Origin: Phoenix dactylifera
Lineage: Eukaryota; Streptophyta; Magnoliopsida; Arecales; Arecaceae
Length of the DNA: 64,000 nucleotides
Direction: 5' to 3'
Assembly: GCF_009389715.1 (NCBI RefSeq)
Contig: NC_052400.1
Span: 22,661,674 to 22,725,673, forward strand
The position numbers were made by a program, and so were the translations under genes. Positions 43,647 through 55,272 of the stretch are shown here, one piece after another. The notes under the pieces were generated by a model, which was not told where the DNA came from, ran no database searches, and saw nothing but the letters and a program-made list of their open reading frames with translations. Within the stretch, counting starts at the first letter, position 1. Each line of letters begins with the position of its first letter.

Positions 43647-44020
43647 ATTTAAGGGCTAAAAGAAAGAGAAATAGATGAAGGATCCTTACCTTGGTTTAGC
43701 GAGACGTTCTAGAGACCCTTTCGAGCGAAAATCGAAGGAAGAACTCGAAAAGAAAAACTTGAAACGAAGTATTTTCTTATTTGTTCTTTGATAGATCTCA
43801 AAGGAGGATGGGGGACTTTAAAAAGGCCAAGATCCCTTATTTTTCGGTGTTTGGATCGCTCTGAAACACTAGGTTTTAGGCGCGGTCGCAATCGGATGAG
43901 GGGAGGAAGGAGACTCCCAGCCGGAGTCTTCCTCTTCCGTTCTCACGTGGAGTGCATGTGAGTCTTGAGACTGGCCTCTTTGGTCCGGCCCAATAGCTTA
44001 GGTGCTGTTATGATTAGACC
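43647..44020. other. no gene recognised
   Basis: GC-richer joint between the telomere-like block and the RTE LINE remnant. No coding similarity. Confidence 0.4.
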
Positions 44021-44712
44021 CATCATTTCTTTGTTGCACATGCTTATAGTGTCCCAATCAGTAATATATCATTTTTCCTACAACTTCTCTAACATACCCA
44101 TTTAATTTCAACATACTCTAAATTTTATTGTACATCTATGCTAACATTCTTACTTCTACTCCATTCAACAATTCTATTAGACCTTCTTTGTTGCCCAATA
44201 TTCTAAGTAACAGTTCAAGTCTTACTATTGTTCTCAACCAAGTTTTTCTTTTAAGTCATCAAGGTACAAAAAAATCACATAGTTCTTCAGAAGCACCTCT
44301 CAAGTCATTCAACAAGCACTAACTCCATTGAACATGTCTTGTTTGTGCCTCCATTATTTTGTATAGCAAATCGCAAATGATGGAACCCATCACTTTGTGG
44401 TATCTCCCATTCAATCTTGTCTAGGGCTTCATCTTTGCTTCTATTTTCATTATAATTACATACCATATACTCTACCATTATTCTACTAATCATTAAGCCC
44501 ATGAGTCCAATTTAGCATTTAACATCTTTCTTTTCTCATCAATCAACACTATATCATCTATAAATAACATACATTGTGGTATATCTTCTTGAATATCAGC
44601 AATAATTCATCTAAAATTACCATAAATTCATCCATTTTCGATGAAATTTTGTTTCATTTGTGTATCGAGGTTGCATACTATATGCTCTACTGATTTTTTA
44701 AAACCATATTCC
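44021..44712 (-). mobile_element. RTE-type LINE reverse-transcriptase remnant, interrupted by an L1 insertion
   Basis: Minus-strand frames give MLFIDDIVLIDEKRKMLNAK (the RT active-site block, with Ile where Ala is usual), then VEYMVCNYNENRSKDEALDK and EIPQSDGFHHLRF, then EYWATKK and VEVRMLA. The order matches the RTE LINE RT of monocots. Several stops and frameshifts mark it as old. A further stretch continues beyond the L1 insertion at 47078-47200. Confidence 0.75.
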
Positions 44713-47080
44713 GTGGGGATTTTTGAGGAGTTCGTTAGTGAGTTTTGGGTTCCATGGATACTGGATCAGCTAGGTATTAGGGTGTGAGCGCTCTCCTTTC
44801 TTCGCCATCTTGGGGAATGGCTTTCCCACAGAGTTCTTCGAGTCCTCGGTGGGCCCGCACTAGGGGTGCCCGCTATCGCCCTTGCTTTTTATCATGTGCT
44901 TGGATGCGCTATCTAGGGCCCTACGGCATGCGGCAGAGTCATAGATCTTGGAGGTTTACAGACTGATGTCAGGGTCTGTTCAGATCTCGCACCTCCTCTT
45001 TGCAAATGATTATATGCTGCTGGTTAGAGTGACGAGGTGGAAAGTGAGGACGGTTCAGGATTTTCGGAGGATTACTATGATGCCTCCAGGCAGTGTGTCA
45101 ACCAGGCTAAATATGCTATTAAGGAGATTTTGGGAATGGGTGAGCACGAGGGCACGATGAGATATATGGGGGTTCCCATCACGGAGCGCCGCCTTAGGTG
45201 TAGGGACTGCTCTGATGTCAAGCTGGGTGTTAGACGTAGACTGAAGGGTTGGCAGATGGACGCTCTCTCTATGATGGGTAGAGTCACCTTGGTGCGGTCG
45301 GTGCTGAGCTCGATACCAGTATACTTGCTTGCTAAAACCCTAGTGCCATTATCTTTACCGAGGTCACTGGATCAATTATTCAGAAACTTCATCTGGGGCA
45401 GACGGGATAGTAGAGTAGGTGTCCATATGGTGGCTTGGGAGGTGGTCAGTCAGGCGCCCAGGTAGGGTGCTTTGGGGATTCACTCTCTGGTAGCGAGACA
45501 AGAGGTGCTAGCTGCGCGTCGTGTTGTTAAATTTGTCCTGGAGCCGAACATCCTATGGAGTGCTTTGTTGAGGGCCAAATATGGCACACATATGGGGGCA
45601 GCTGACTTTTGGGCGGGGCGCCACTACTCCTTCATTTGGAGGAAGATTTGCTCTCTTGTGCCGTCAGTGCTCGCGGAAACCAGATGGACCATCGGTGATG
45701 GACAATCCATCGATGTATTGAAGGACAGATGGGTGACTGAGCAGCCGCTCAGTCGATTGCCGACGATAGTGGACATGATGAGGCTAATTGGTTCGAGGGT
45801 CTATGATCTACTTATCCCTGGTGGGGGTAGGTGGAATGAGGCGCTGATCAGGGAGGCTTTTGGGGAGCAGCTGACTGAGAGGATCCTTACTAGACCACTT
45901 TCGCATCATGTTATAGAGGACAGACTGATCTGGGCGGCCCACAGAGGGCGGCGGCAGCGGCGGCGGTGGGGGGGGGGGGTTTCAAGGTGCATTCAGCATA
46001 TCTACATGTTGTGATGGGGGTGAGAGCACCCGACAGCTTGATGGAAGATGAATTTGGAGGATGCGGGTCCACCCTCGAATTGCTTTGTTCATTTAGAAGA
46101 TAGCCTAGGATTGTCTGCCGACCAAGAGCTTGCTGGCTAGGAGGGGATCAAGACCACCCCGATGTGTGTGGATTGCTCGGATTCGGTGGAGTCTGCTAGC
46201 CACGCGCTACTTGCATGCCCACGGGCTGTATTGATCTAGAGGATGGCCTCCTTTCCCCTACCGAGTTCCATGGAGTTAGTTGTTGATCTCTTAAGCCACA
46301 TGAGGGCAGCTATGAGGTCGCCAAGCATGGCTGGATGGGGCATAGCTTACGCCTATTTGGCCTACCACATCTGCCTAGACAGAAATGAAAGGATCTTCGA
46401 GAATAAGACGACTCCCCTGCGGACTGTTGTGGAAAGAGCACTCCGTCAGTCAGTTGAGGTCACTAAAGCCTCATCTAGGATGTCTAGAAAAATCTAGGGC
46501 CCCCTCTCTGCTGCTACAGCACTCAGGTCTATTCTTATCTCTTAGGTGTCCTCACTTTCTGGTCATCTCAAGGTGAATTTTGATGGCAGCTTGCTCACGG
46601 GTAGTGACAGAGTTGGCACCGCATTTGCGATCAGAGATTAGGCCTCTAAGTTGGTTGCTGAGGGGGGGGGGGCATTGCTCATTCGAGGCATCAGCGTCTG
46701 GAGCAGAGCTCAGGGCAGCATGGGAGAATGTCTCCTATGCGAGACAGGTGTTAGAGGCCGGACATATCATCCTTGAGGGTGACTCAGCATTGGTAATTGA
46801 GTCGATACTGAGGGACGGGCGAAGCGAGGCAGTTCTTCTACTCATGGGCGACATCCCTTGACTGGTGAGTCGGTGTGTGGCCTTTTGGGCCGTGCATGTG
46901 TACAGAGAGGCAAACAGGACCGCTGACTGGATCGCCTCCTACGCAGCCCATCATTTTGGAGAGATCCTCTAGACCAGCCATACTATTGTTCCTCCCCCAC
47001 TGAGTTGTATTCCTTTTTCTGCTTCTGTTGGCCTTATTCAACAAGAGATTAGTGCGAGTAGCCAGTCCAAAAAAAAAAAA
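44713..47080 (+). mobile_element. 5'-truncated L1-type LINE with target duplication
   Basis: The plus strand carries the RT active-site block SHLLFANDYMLLV (FADD changed to FAND) near 44975, then RYMGVPITERR, then LKGWQMDALSMMGRVTLVRS near 45245, the connecting domain with IWRKICSLVP and TRWTIGDGQSIDVLKDRWV (45640-45740), and the RNase H domain with NFDGS near 46575 and EGDSALVIESIL near 46775. It ends in an A-run at 47069-47080. AAAACCATATTC occurs on both sides (44700-44711 and 47078-47089), the target duplication. In-frame stops, frameshifts and the N in FAND show it is inactive. Confidence 0.85.
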
Positions 47081-47200
47081 ACCATATTCTCCAAAATTTG
47101 CCTCGATTGTTCTAATTTAGCTCTCAACCTTGTTAACATCATATCAAGCATGAAATGATTTTTCAAATTAATTGTTCATTAAGTAGACAACTTTCACTTG
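47078..47200 (-). mobile_element. continuation of the RTE LINE remnant beyond the L1 insertion
   Basis: Sequence after the L1 A-tail resumes with the duplicated AAAACCATATTC and continues the old host sequence. Coding similarity is faint here. Confidence 0.4.
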
Positions 47201-47404
47201 TCATACATTAAAAAGCTAAGTGCTGATCGCATGCAAACATTAAGTTATATTTGAATGAATTATGCGATTGCAAAATAATAAAACACCACACTAGTTATGC
47301 TGATTATGCTTTATTCATTTGTAGGAACAAAATTTTGGACTCTAATCCATATATACAGATGATGGGGATTGCTATGTAAAAGAAGATAGCAACAGGCTTG
47401 TTTG
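47201..47404. other. no gene recognised
   Basis: AT-rich and anonymous. Confidence 0.4.
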
Positions 47405-47468
47405 TTCAGTAGGAAGTTCAATATCCAGATTCAGTCAAGAAACAGGAGAAAATGAGAAATTAGAGAGT

Positions 47469-47535
<67 letters not shown>

Positions 47536-47800
47536 GAGGTTCAATATCCAAATACAATCAAAAAACAGGAGAATACACACACACATATACATACATGCAT
47601 AGGATGTTTAATATTCAGATTCATTCAAAAAACAGGAGAAATTAGAAATTACAGAAAAAATAATACATACATATAAAAGAACATAGCAACAGGCTTTTTG
47701 TTTTTAGGAAGTTCAATATTCAGAATCAGTCAAAAAACAAGAGAAATTAAAATTTACAGAATAAATAGTACATGCATGCATGCATATATACATAGAGAGC
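47405..47800. repeat. four-unit diverged minisatellite around a CA/GA microsatellite
   Basis: The phrase TAGGAAGTTCAATATCCAGA recurs in variant form at about 47410, 47533, 47599 and 47705, each followed by a TCA(A)GAAACAGGAGAA-like segment. Unit length varies because each unit carries its own dinucleotide tract. Confidence 0.8.
47469..47532. repeat. (CA)n(GA)26 microsatellite
   Basis: ACACACACAC followed by about 52 bp of pure GA dinucleotide inside the first minisatellite unit. Confidence 0.95.
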
Positions 47801-49854
47801 ACAATGGTCACCTTCTTCCAACTATTTGCCTTCTATTTCTTCTATTAATAATGATGAAAGATAAATATATAATATGGCATGACTTTAGTCTAAGTTCCAC
47901 CACTATATGTTCCTTGTACCCCTTTCAACTCAAAGCCCGCAATCATCAAAATCCTAGCGATTTCAAGCACCAGACTAAACAATCTGAATTATAAGATAAC
48001 CACGTATAAACCCCAATAACGTAAAAGCAGGTAACTGAGCAGAAACCTAAAAAATACAATCACCAAAAGTCACTTACATTTGCAATAAGATAAACACAAG
48101 CATAAAAATACTGTAATTAAAGTTTATTGATTAGCTTTACTACATGACTACCTTTAGCAAATAGCTGTAGAGCATGCAGAACTCTCCACAAATGGCAAGT
48201 TTTCATTCTTAAACCCAGATAACACCAGATGGAAACTCTCTATACCCAAGGATCTATTTTTATATGCAGATAATGGACCTTAGAAGATTCAAAATTTCTG
48301 TTTTCAAAGAATATTCAAGAAAACAACTTCATGTTTCCTCTGTGTCAGTGGTAAGACACATTCTTCATGTGGTTCTTGCTATCAGTTACATTGGTTTAGG
48401 TGGATCCATTAGCACAACCTATGCACAGCCAATGCTCCCAAAAGAGTAGAAGAATTTTAACACAGGAAAAATCTACAAAATTTCCAACAGACTGAGCAGT
48501 ACGCAATAGAATCAACATGCTGCAAGGTCTCCTCTTACATCTGCCAATGCCATGCCAACCTCTTATTTGGCACAAACAAATTCCCTGTCATAACAATCCA
48601 CATGCCTTGCGAACTTCAACTTTGGCTGCTTTCTAGAAACTGTGTAATTTTTTAGCACAATTTGGAAATTGCAACCACCAGAATACCTTGATAGGAAGTG
48701 TAAAAAACTTAGGATTTTTTTTAAAAAAAATATAGGCTGTTATAGATCTGTTTTCTCCTCTTCTATGGGTTGGAATCAAAAGATATGTGGAGGAAGGAGG
48801 GGGATCAGGGATTTAAAAAAGTAAAGTTTTCTTAACTGATATTGGATAGAAGAGAAAAGAGAAAAAGAGAGGAGCTCCAATTTAAAGGATGCGATAAGTT
48901 GTTAGATAATATAAAGTCAGCGATTAATTCTCAAATCTTTTAACTGATTTGTCATACTCAAGAAATTCTCCAGAACAAAAAGACAAAAAAGAATTCATAA
49001 ACTTGAAAAAAGTTAATGAAACAGTCAATGAAAGTCTCTCATCAGCAACTAGCTAACCATGAGCAAAATATTTTTACTGTTCTTTTTTCTTTTCCTTCCC
49101 CATCTGGGCCTTTCTGTTTCTTTATATATATAACTGGAGTGGGGCATCTGCAGCACATCCAACATAAAACAAGGATAAGTCATGTATTTTTCTTTTCTTG
49201 TTTCTTTTTTTTTTTTAAAAAGCAACAGTAAGGCATGTTACTTTTTTTTTTGCATGCAGTTTATTCTCTCTTGTGAATGGATGCAGGGCCCACAGCAGCA
49301 AAGACCTTGGACTTCAAGATTTCACAGTGCACAAAAAAGAGAGAAACATAGATTAAAATGTATGGCTGAGTAAAGGTGAGGAGACTGAATCAGATCGGAA
49401 GTTTCAAATTTTCAGAAGAGAAAAAGTCAGTGGGAATTCCAGATTCTAAAGAGAATCCAGTTTCCAAAATCTTTTTGTCCCTAGAAAAATGTTTTTTTCT
49501 TCCTTCTCACTTAAGAACTGAATATCCTTTTCGTTTTTTTTTCCCTTACATGCAGGTCTTTTTCAATGGGGACCTGCTAGTGGGAAACGTTTTAGATTTT
49601 GGGATGTATTTTTTGTTTGCTTTTATGCACATCACATATAGTGAGGCTTCAGGCTCTGAGGATGGCTTTATGCAGGTAGTCTCAAAGCCTTTCACATTTT
49701 ATATTAGGTGATTTTGCCTCTTATTTTTCCCCCCATTTTCTCGATCATCCCTATCCAAAATATTTTGTCTTTTTTCCCCCACTTCTTCTGTAGTCCTCCC
49801 GGGGATTCTTCCATTTATCTTTATTCCCCATGCTTTTAACCCCTTCATCATTGC
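47801..49854. other. no gene recognised
   Basis: About 2 kb of AT-rich DNA. Open frames of 60-110 codons on the plus strand show no known motif. I find no repeat structure beyond short homopolymers. Confidence 0.45.
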
Positions 49855-50030
49855 TTCCTACCATGGTATGCTATGTTAATTGGTACAGGTGTGTACCATG
49901 CACATTATACATGATATGGTGGGCGTACTAAGTGTCAGTATGCCGAATTAACCCCCATACCAGGCATACAGACACTGTACCAAGATATAACCGGTATAGG
50001 GTCTGGTACCGCAATGGTGAACCTTGCTTC
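49855..50030. repeat. GTACC-rich dispersed repeat, copy 2
   Basis: TTGGTACAGGTGTGTACCAT, CATACCAGGCATACAGACAC and GGGTCTGGTACCGCAATGG share their word content with 60.06-60.24 kb and 4.4-4.8 kb. Confidence 0.5.
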
Positions 50031-52577
50031 CTACAATATTCTTTCTTATCTTTTTTCCTCTACTTATTCCGCTTTAACCTTCTCTCCTCATATATCTACC
50101 TACATCTGCTTGTTCATTGCTTCATCAAGTCCATTACAGTACTAAGTGATATGGCTATCCCCCACAAGGAACTAACGCGTTGTCTTAACAAATGCATTTG
50201 CAAGATGTACCCAACCAAATTAGCATACGTAAATTCACTTGTAGGTTAGGCATGTATGAACTTTAGTTGTTGTGACAATTAGAATTTTGGAAAAGTAACC
50301 TCAATTTCACACACTTGGCCTTCTCTTATGCCAATAGCCATGCAACACTCATCCAAAAACCCCAATTGAGTAAGTTAGCCCAAACCCTTGTGCTTCAGCA
50401 CAAAGCATCCTCCTTTTCACCAGAAAATAATGTAATCACCTTTCATAACCCAGACAAAAGTGCAAGAAACATACCCCTAATACTGAGAATGCTTAACTTG
50501 CTTTTACAAATTATTTTAATAATTGATTTGAGTGGCAGGTCCATCGATGTATGTATACACATCCAACCTTACCCACAAGACTAACAATTGTGTGAATTGG
50601 CCCTCAATCAATAGCCAAAAAGAAACTGGAGAACCCAAACAAATCTGCTCACTTCTCATATCATATATGTTATAGCTAGGTTCCTACAAAATTTCATATT
50701 TCAATAAAAACCGAAGAACAAACTAAGCATTTAGACACTATCCAAAAAATCAGGCTCTTGAAAAACGAGAAGAGAGTCCGAACATGCAAAGTCGACAGCT
50801 TTCAAAAAATTCTGGACTTCCCACTCTCTTAAGAGGTGTCACTCTTGATGCCCTCCCACTCTCTTAACCTCAACAGCTTTCCTAACTTTAAGTGCAAGCC
50901 TAGCTGCTACAGCTTTTGATCCCCTGCATGTTTGGACCTCCATTTCATAAGGGTAAAAAGAACCCACATGACACCTACCTCTCCATCTGTTTTTTTTTTT
51001 CACCATGTCCAACCAACAATTACTTACTTTCTACAAGCACAAGACACCTATGAAAACAGAATTAGAGTTGGTATACTTTTGTTGTTGGCTAACAAGGCTG
51101 TTAATTGCCAACCAGCTATGAAAGAATGACTTTGAGGAAGAAAATGATAGAAAGAAGAAATGCTTGCATTGTATTTGTTTCTTTGAACATCATAGGTTTT
51201 ACTTCAATAAATGTTAGATTAATTTGTTTGATCCATTTGTCATTCAAAAGCCACAATCAAATCTTGGATGCAAGTACTTGGGACTGAAAGGTATAAATGC
51301 TCATGTTTATTTTTTATTTATTATTCGAACACACCCAACTTGCATGTTTCAACTGTTGCATTGACAATTATTTCTAAGAGAATCATGGGAGATTTAAGCA
51401 ATGGATTTTTTTGCAATTAGAAGACATGGTTTATTTATTTCATAATGCATAAAGTTTATCGAACAGACTTTCACATGTCCTCATGCACAAACTAAGTTCT
51501 TTCTCACCAGATTTGGTTTTCAAAAATTGTTTTTTTTTCATTGTCAGTCTTAAATGCGTTGGTGAAATACATACAACAATTTCTTTTGAACAAATCCCAC
51601 ATCTCTGTTATCATCCTAAAGCTTATCTCATAATAGCATATGTATCCTATTTGTACCACTATGCTTGCAAGGGACATATTAGTCCTTAAACAAAATTAAA
51701 TATAATATTTATAACCATTTTTTGTGGCAAGTATTTTATGGGATCTATTATTAAGTTATGGTAAATCAATAAGCATTTCATGATGCAAGATAATTTTAAT
51801 GTTATTGTACCTATTATATCCTCAAATGGTCACAAGTGCCTTCCAGTTTGCCTGGGAGCAGAATGAAACTTGTCTAGAAAGACCCTCCACTAAACCCACG
51901 AATTGGATCTCACCTCCAGTCTAGAGATGTTTAGGGATATAACAGAGTGGCATTTTGGTGCTTACAACCATCATGCTTTAAAATCACTTTCATAAATGTC
52001 ACATAAATTTTGATGTTTTAAGTTGAAGACCTTTTTTAAAATAAGTACATAGAAAAGATCGATTATAAAGCAAATCCCTTTTAACTTGACATAACTATTA
52101 TCATTTTAATTATTAGTATACTATATTAATCTATCTATAATGTGTACCATCCATTTAGTACTAAGGTTGTCAATATACGGATAGACACATTAAAATTCCT
52201 ATGGCTCCTTTTAGACTTTAGTGTTTGTTGGCATCAGGAAATTTCGCCTTGCACGTTTGTGGACCCAAGCACGCTATGTCATGAGATCATACAATAAATA
52301 GAAATACAAACATCAATATGACAATTGCAAACCATGACAACCACCATATTCTTGCTATGATAACTATGCCTTTGGAACAAAAAGCCACCTCAGGAATGAG
52401 ATAAAATGTAATGGAACACATTGTATTACTCCTAGGTACCACTTAAAAGGATAGACAAAACCATGATTAAAATTTTCCTCATGTCTTCTTTTATTTCAAT
52501 AAAAAGAATTCCTATTAAAAATCTAAATCAACTGAATTGATGATCCCATCATTAGATCTTAAAACGATGCACGTGAA
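50031..52577. other. no gene recognised
   Basis: About 2.5 kb of anonymous AT-rich DNA. No coding, RNA-gene or repeat signature that I can support. Confidence 0.45.
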
Positions 52578-53449
52578 TGTTAGGGTGTCCCCTTGTTGGG
52601 TACCTGGGGGTTGTGGTCCCGATCCCCGGCCCAAGCGTCCGAAGGTTGAAGATGGTGTTGGCGGATTGCCTTGGGACCGACTTGCTGGTGGGTATCGCTC
52701 TTCCTTCTTGTTGCTGTGGAACCACGCCGTGTGCTTGCCTTTGGGCTGCCGGCGGTGGGAAGAAATCAATGATGGGGCTCAATGTTGAAAGGAACTTGAC
52801 TTCATTCCACTAAACAACGGAATACAAAGGACTCTTGGCAAAGGTCGGGAAGGGACCTTGCACTGCCTAAGAACAATCTAGGGGGGCTGATGTTCCCCGC
52901 CCTAGCCCAAGCCTTTCGGCCGACAATACAAAGGGGTACAACCCTTGACACTTATGCTGGAAAATCAAAGTCTAAGAGATACCTCTCAAAGGGCCCTAAT
53001 GGCTCCTTTTAATGGCCGACTGCCTTGGCTTATTTTTGGACTAAATTCAAATGATGAAGAGCTTCCTTTTCGGCCGCAATGGCCTGACCAAACTTGGCCC
53101 TTGGCTAGGCCATGTGCTGAAATGTGTTGGGCGCTCGGGATTGGCTGCTGGCTTGGCTTGTGCATGTGGCGCCTGCTGATGCTGCCATCTGCCCGTGCGC
53201 AGCCTGATTTGGTTGCTGCGCTGGGCGGTTTGGCTGTGCTTCCTGTTGTGCCGAGATAGGCTTCCTAGTTTGCCATGCCTTGCTGCTTTGGCTCGAGCTC
53301 CCTTGGATTGCTGGTGTGTCTTCCTTGCGCGCGTTCATCTGGCGGCCTGTTGCATCCTGGCCGCCCGTGTCATCCCGGGTTGGATTGCCATGGAAGAGCC
53401 TGCAGGCTCCTCCATGGATTCTGCGCGTGCGTTTCCCTGGTTTGGCTCG

Positions 53450-53840
53450 GCGCTGATGCTTGGCAGCCTGCCAAGTGTCCCTGCTTGCTGGGTTTGGCCG
53501 GGCGCAATCTTTTGAAAGTTTTCCTTGTTTGCGCTTGGGCGTTGATGGCTGCCACTTGTCCTTTGGCGCGCGCTGGGCTGGGCTGACAGTTGCTTTCCTT
53601 CTTTGGCCGGGCGCCTGGCCGGCGGATGGTTGCCATGTGTCCTCGGTCGCGCGCTGGGTCGGGCTGACCGTGGCTTTCCTTCTTTGGCTGGGCGCCTGGT
53701 CGGCGGATGGTTGCCATGTGTCTGCTAGCGCGCGCGGGGTCGGGCTGACTGTTGCCTTCCTTCTTTGGCTGGGCGCCTGGTCGGCGGATGGTTGCCATGT
53801 GTCCTCAGGTGCGTGCGGAGTCGAGCTGACCGTAGCCTTC
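53450..53840. repeat. tandem array of about 81 bp units
   Basis: GCGGATGGTTGCCATGTGTC and TTTCCTTCTTTGG alternate with a period near 81 bp (GGATGGTTGCCATGTG at about 53624, 53705, 53786). The period is a multiple of three, which keeps frames open. Confidence 0.85.
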
Positions 53841-54189
53841 CATCCTTGGCATTCGGGCGCTCGTGCGCTGGCTGGTCCGGACCCAATGTGGGCGGGTTCG
53901 GTTGCTCTGCTGTGTCCTTGGTTGGGCCCGACCCGTGCGCTGCCCTTGGGCTTGTCTGGCTGTGGCGCGCTCGGCCGAATGCAGGTCTGATCGTGCCTTG
54001 CGCCTGCTGTGCCTCCTGGTGCGTGTGTGCCCAAGTGCGCACGCATGGGCTGGTGCCCTTGACTGCCGCTCGAGCTCATGCCCATGCTTGGCGTGCGCGC
54101 AACCCACTGTTGCGCGGGCGCCAACTGCTGGCGAGAGGCGGCCTTGCCGTGTACTGGCCGACTTCCTGTCTGGTGAGGTCCGGGCGCGC

Positions 54190-54390
54190 CAGGTGGGCGC
54201 GGGCGCATGGTGCTGGGCGCGCCGGGCGGGCGCGGACGCAGGGCGCGGGGCGGACGCAGGGCGCGCCGGGCGGCCACGGGCGCGGGCGCAGGGCGCGGGG
54301 CGCGCCGGGCGGGCGCGGGCGCAGGGCGCGGGGCGCGCCGGGCGGGCGCGGGCGCAGGGCGCGGGGCGCGCCGGGCGGGCGTGGGCTGGC
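54190..54390. repeat. tandem array of GCGCGCCGGGCGGGCGCGGG units
   Basis: GGGCGCGGGCGCAGGGCGCG style units of about 36 bp, repeated roughly five times; almost pure G and C on the plus strand. Confidence 0.85.
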
Positions 54391-54707
54391 GCGTGGTCGT
54401 GCGCGCGGCCTGGGGGCCGTGCGCAGCCGGGTGCCCGAGCGGGCGCTCGGGCGTGCGCGCGAGGGTGCGCGCGGGTGCGCGCGCTGGCTGGTGCGTGCGC
54501 CGCTGGCTGCGCTGCTGCTGCAGAGGGCGCAGAACCTCGCGCAGGCGCTGGGCATGGCCTGCGCGGGGCTGCGCCGTGAGCTGGGAGTGCTGGCCACTGC
54601 TTGGGCAGACCTCCAAGCAGTGGATTTGGCCCGGGCGTTGCTCTTGGCCGAGGTTGGCCTCGGCCAAACTTGCTGAATCTTGGCTTGGCGGGCTGAGGTG
54701 GCTAACA

Positions 54708-55146
54708 CCCCTATTCTAAGCGATGCGCCACAACCCGACCTAATTATGGTGAGAAGCGAACAAGGGTTGGCTGGATCGTTATCACAAGCAACCTCCTACA
54801 ACATGACTATAGCTGATTGCAGATCGGGCCTCAGGCTTAAACTCTATTCATTTTTAATCGAGCTTCAGACCGGGCCTATTTAAAATATGATCTTTCTGTG
54901 CCCAATCTCTGCCCATGATCAGCTCTAAACATGACCCAGTTATAGTGATAAATAAGCAAGGGTTAGACGGGTCATCCATAAATGACCCGACTGAAGTGAT
55001 AAATAAGCAAATATTAGTTAGGTTATTGCTTATAATTTTAGTAGCACCCTAAGCAGGGAATAATGGTTTTTGTCAATATCTGCCAAGCTCTCTGATTTCA
55101 TAAATACAGCTTGACCTAATCTGTCTTTTTTTTCCGCTTTAATTAG
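54708..55146. other. no gene recognised; short internal repeats
   Basis: GTGATAAATAAGCAA occurs twice (near 54945 and 54996) with a related GTGAGAAGCGAACAA near 54750, each in the context of a CCCGAC- or GACCC-type phrase. Meaning unknown. Confidence 0.4.
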
Positions 55147-55272
55147 GACCTTCAGCGAGTATTTGGCCCAATAGAGGAGGGGCATATTGCTGAGCTAGAA
55201 ATGCAGCTTCACAGATACGTGAAAGTTGTGGGAAAGGAGCTTGCTGATCATATGGTTTATGCCCTTGGATAG
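55147..55272 (+). other. orphan terminal-exon-like coding segment
   Basis: A strong acceptor (TTTTTTTTCCGCTTTAATTAG) precedes 41 sense codons and a TAG stop. The peptide begins DLQRVFGPIEEGHIAELEMQ and ends ADHMVYALG. Codon use and charge pattern look protein-like and the polypyrimidine tract is good, but I do not recognise the family and see no partner exon upstream. It could be the last exon of a gene whose other exons were lost to insertions, or chance. Confidence 0.35.

Larger units (their letters stand above)
52578..54707. repeat. 2.1 kb GC-rich repeat block with TGTTAG...CTAACA ends (possible solo LTR)
   Basis: Sharp GC rise between AT-rich flanks. The ends are TGTTAGGGTGTCC and GGTGGCTAACA, an inverted TG...CA pair as in LTRs, but flanking 5-mers (GTGAA, CCCCT) do not match. 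It contains two nested tandem arrays (about 53450-53840 and 54190-54390). The long open frames on both strands (up to 520 codons) follow from array periodicity and high GC, and none shows a known domain. Confidence 0.45.

Noticed and set aside
53105..54667. 520-codon minus-strand frame (and long plus-strand frames) in the GC-rich block
   Set aside because: The frame is built of tandem repeats with periods divisible by three in very GC-rich DNA, has no known domain, and equally long frames exist on the opposite strand. Treated as non-coding.
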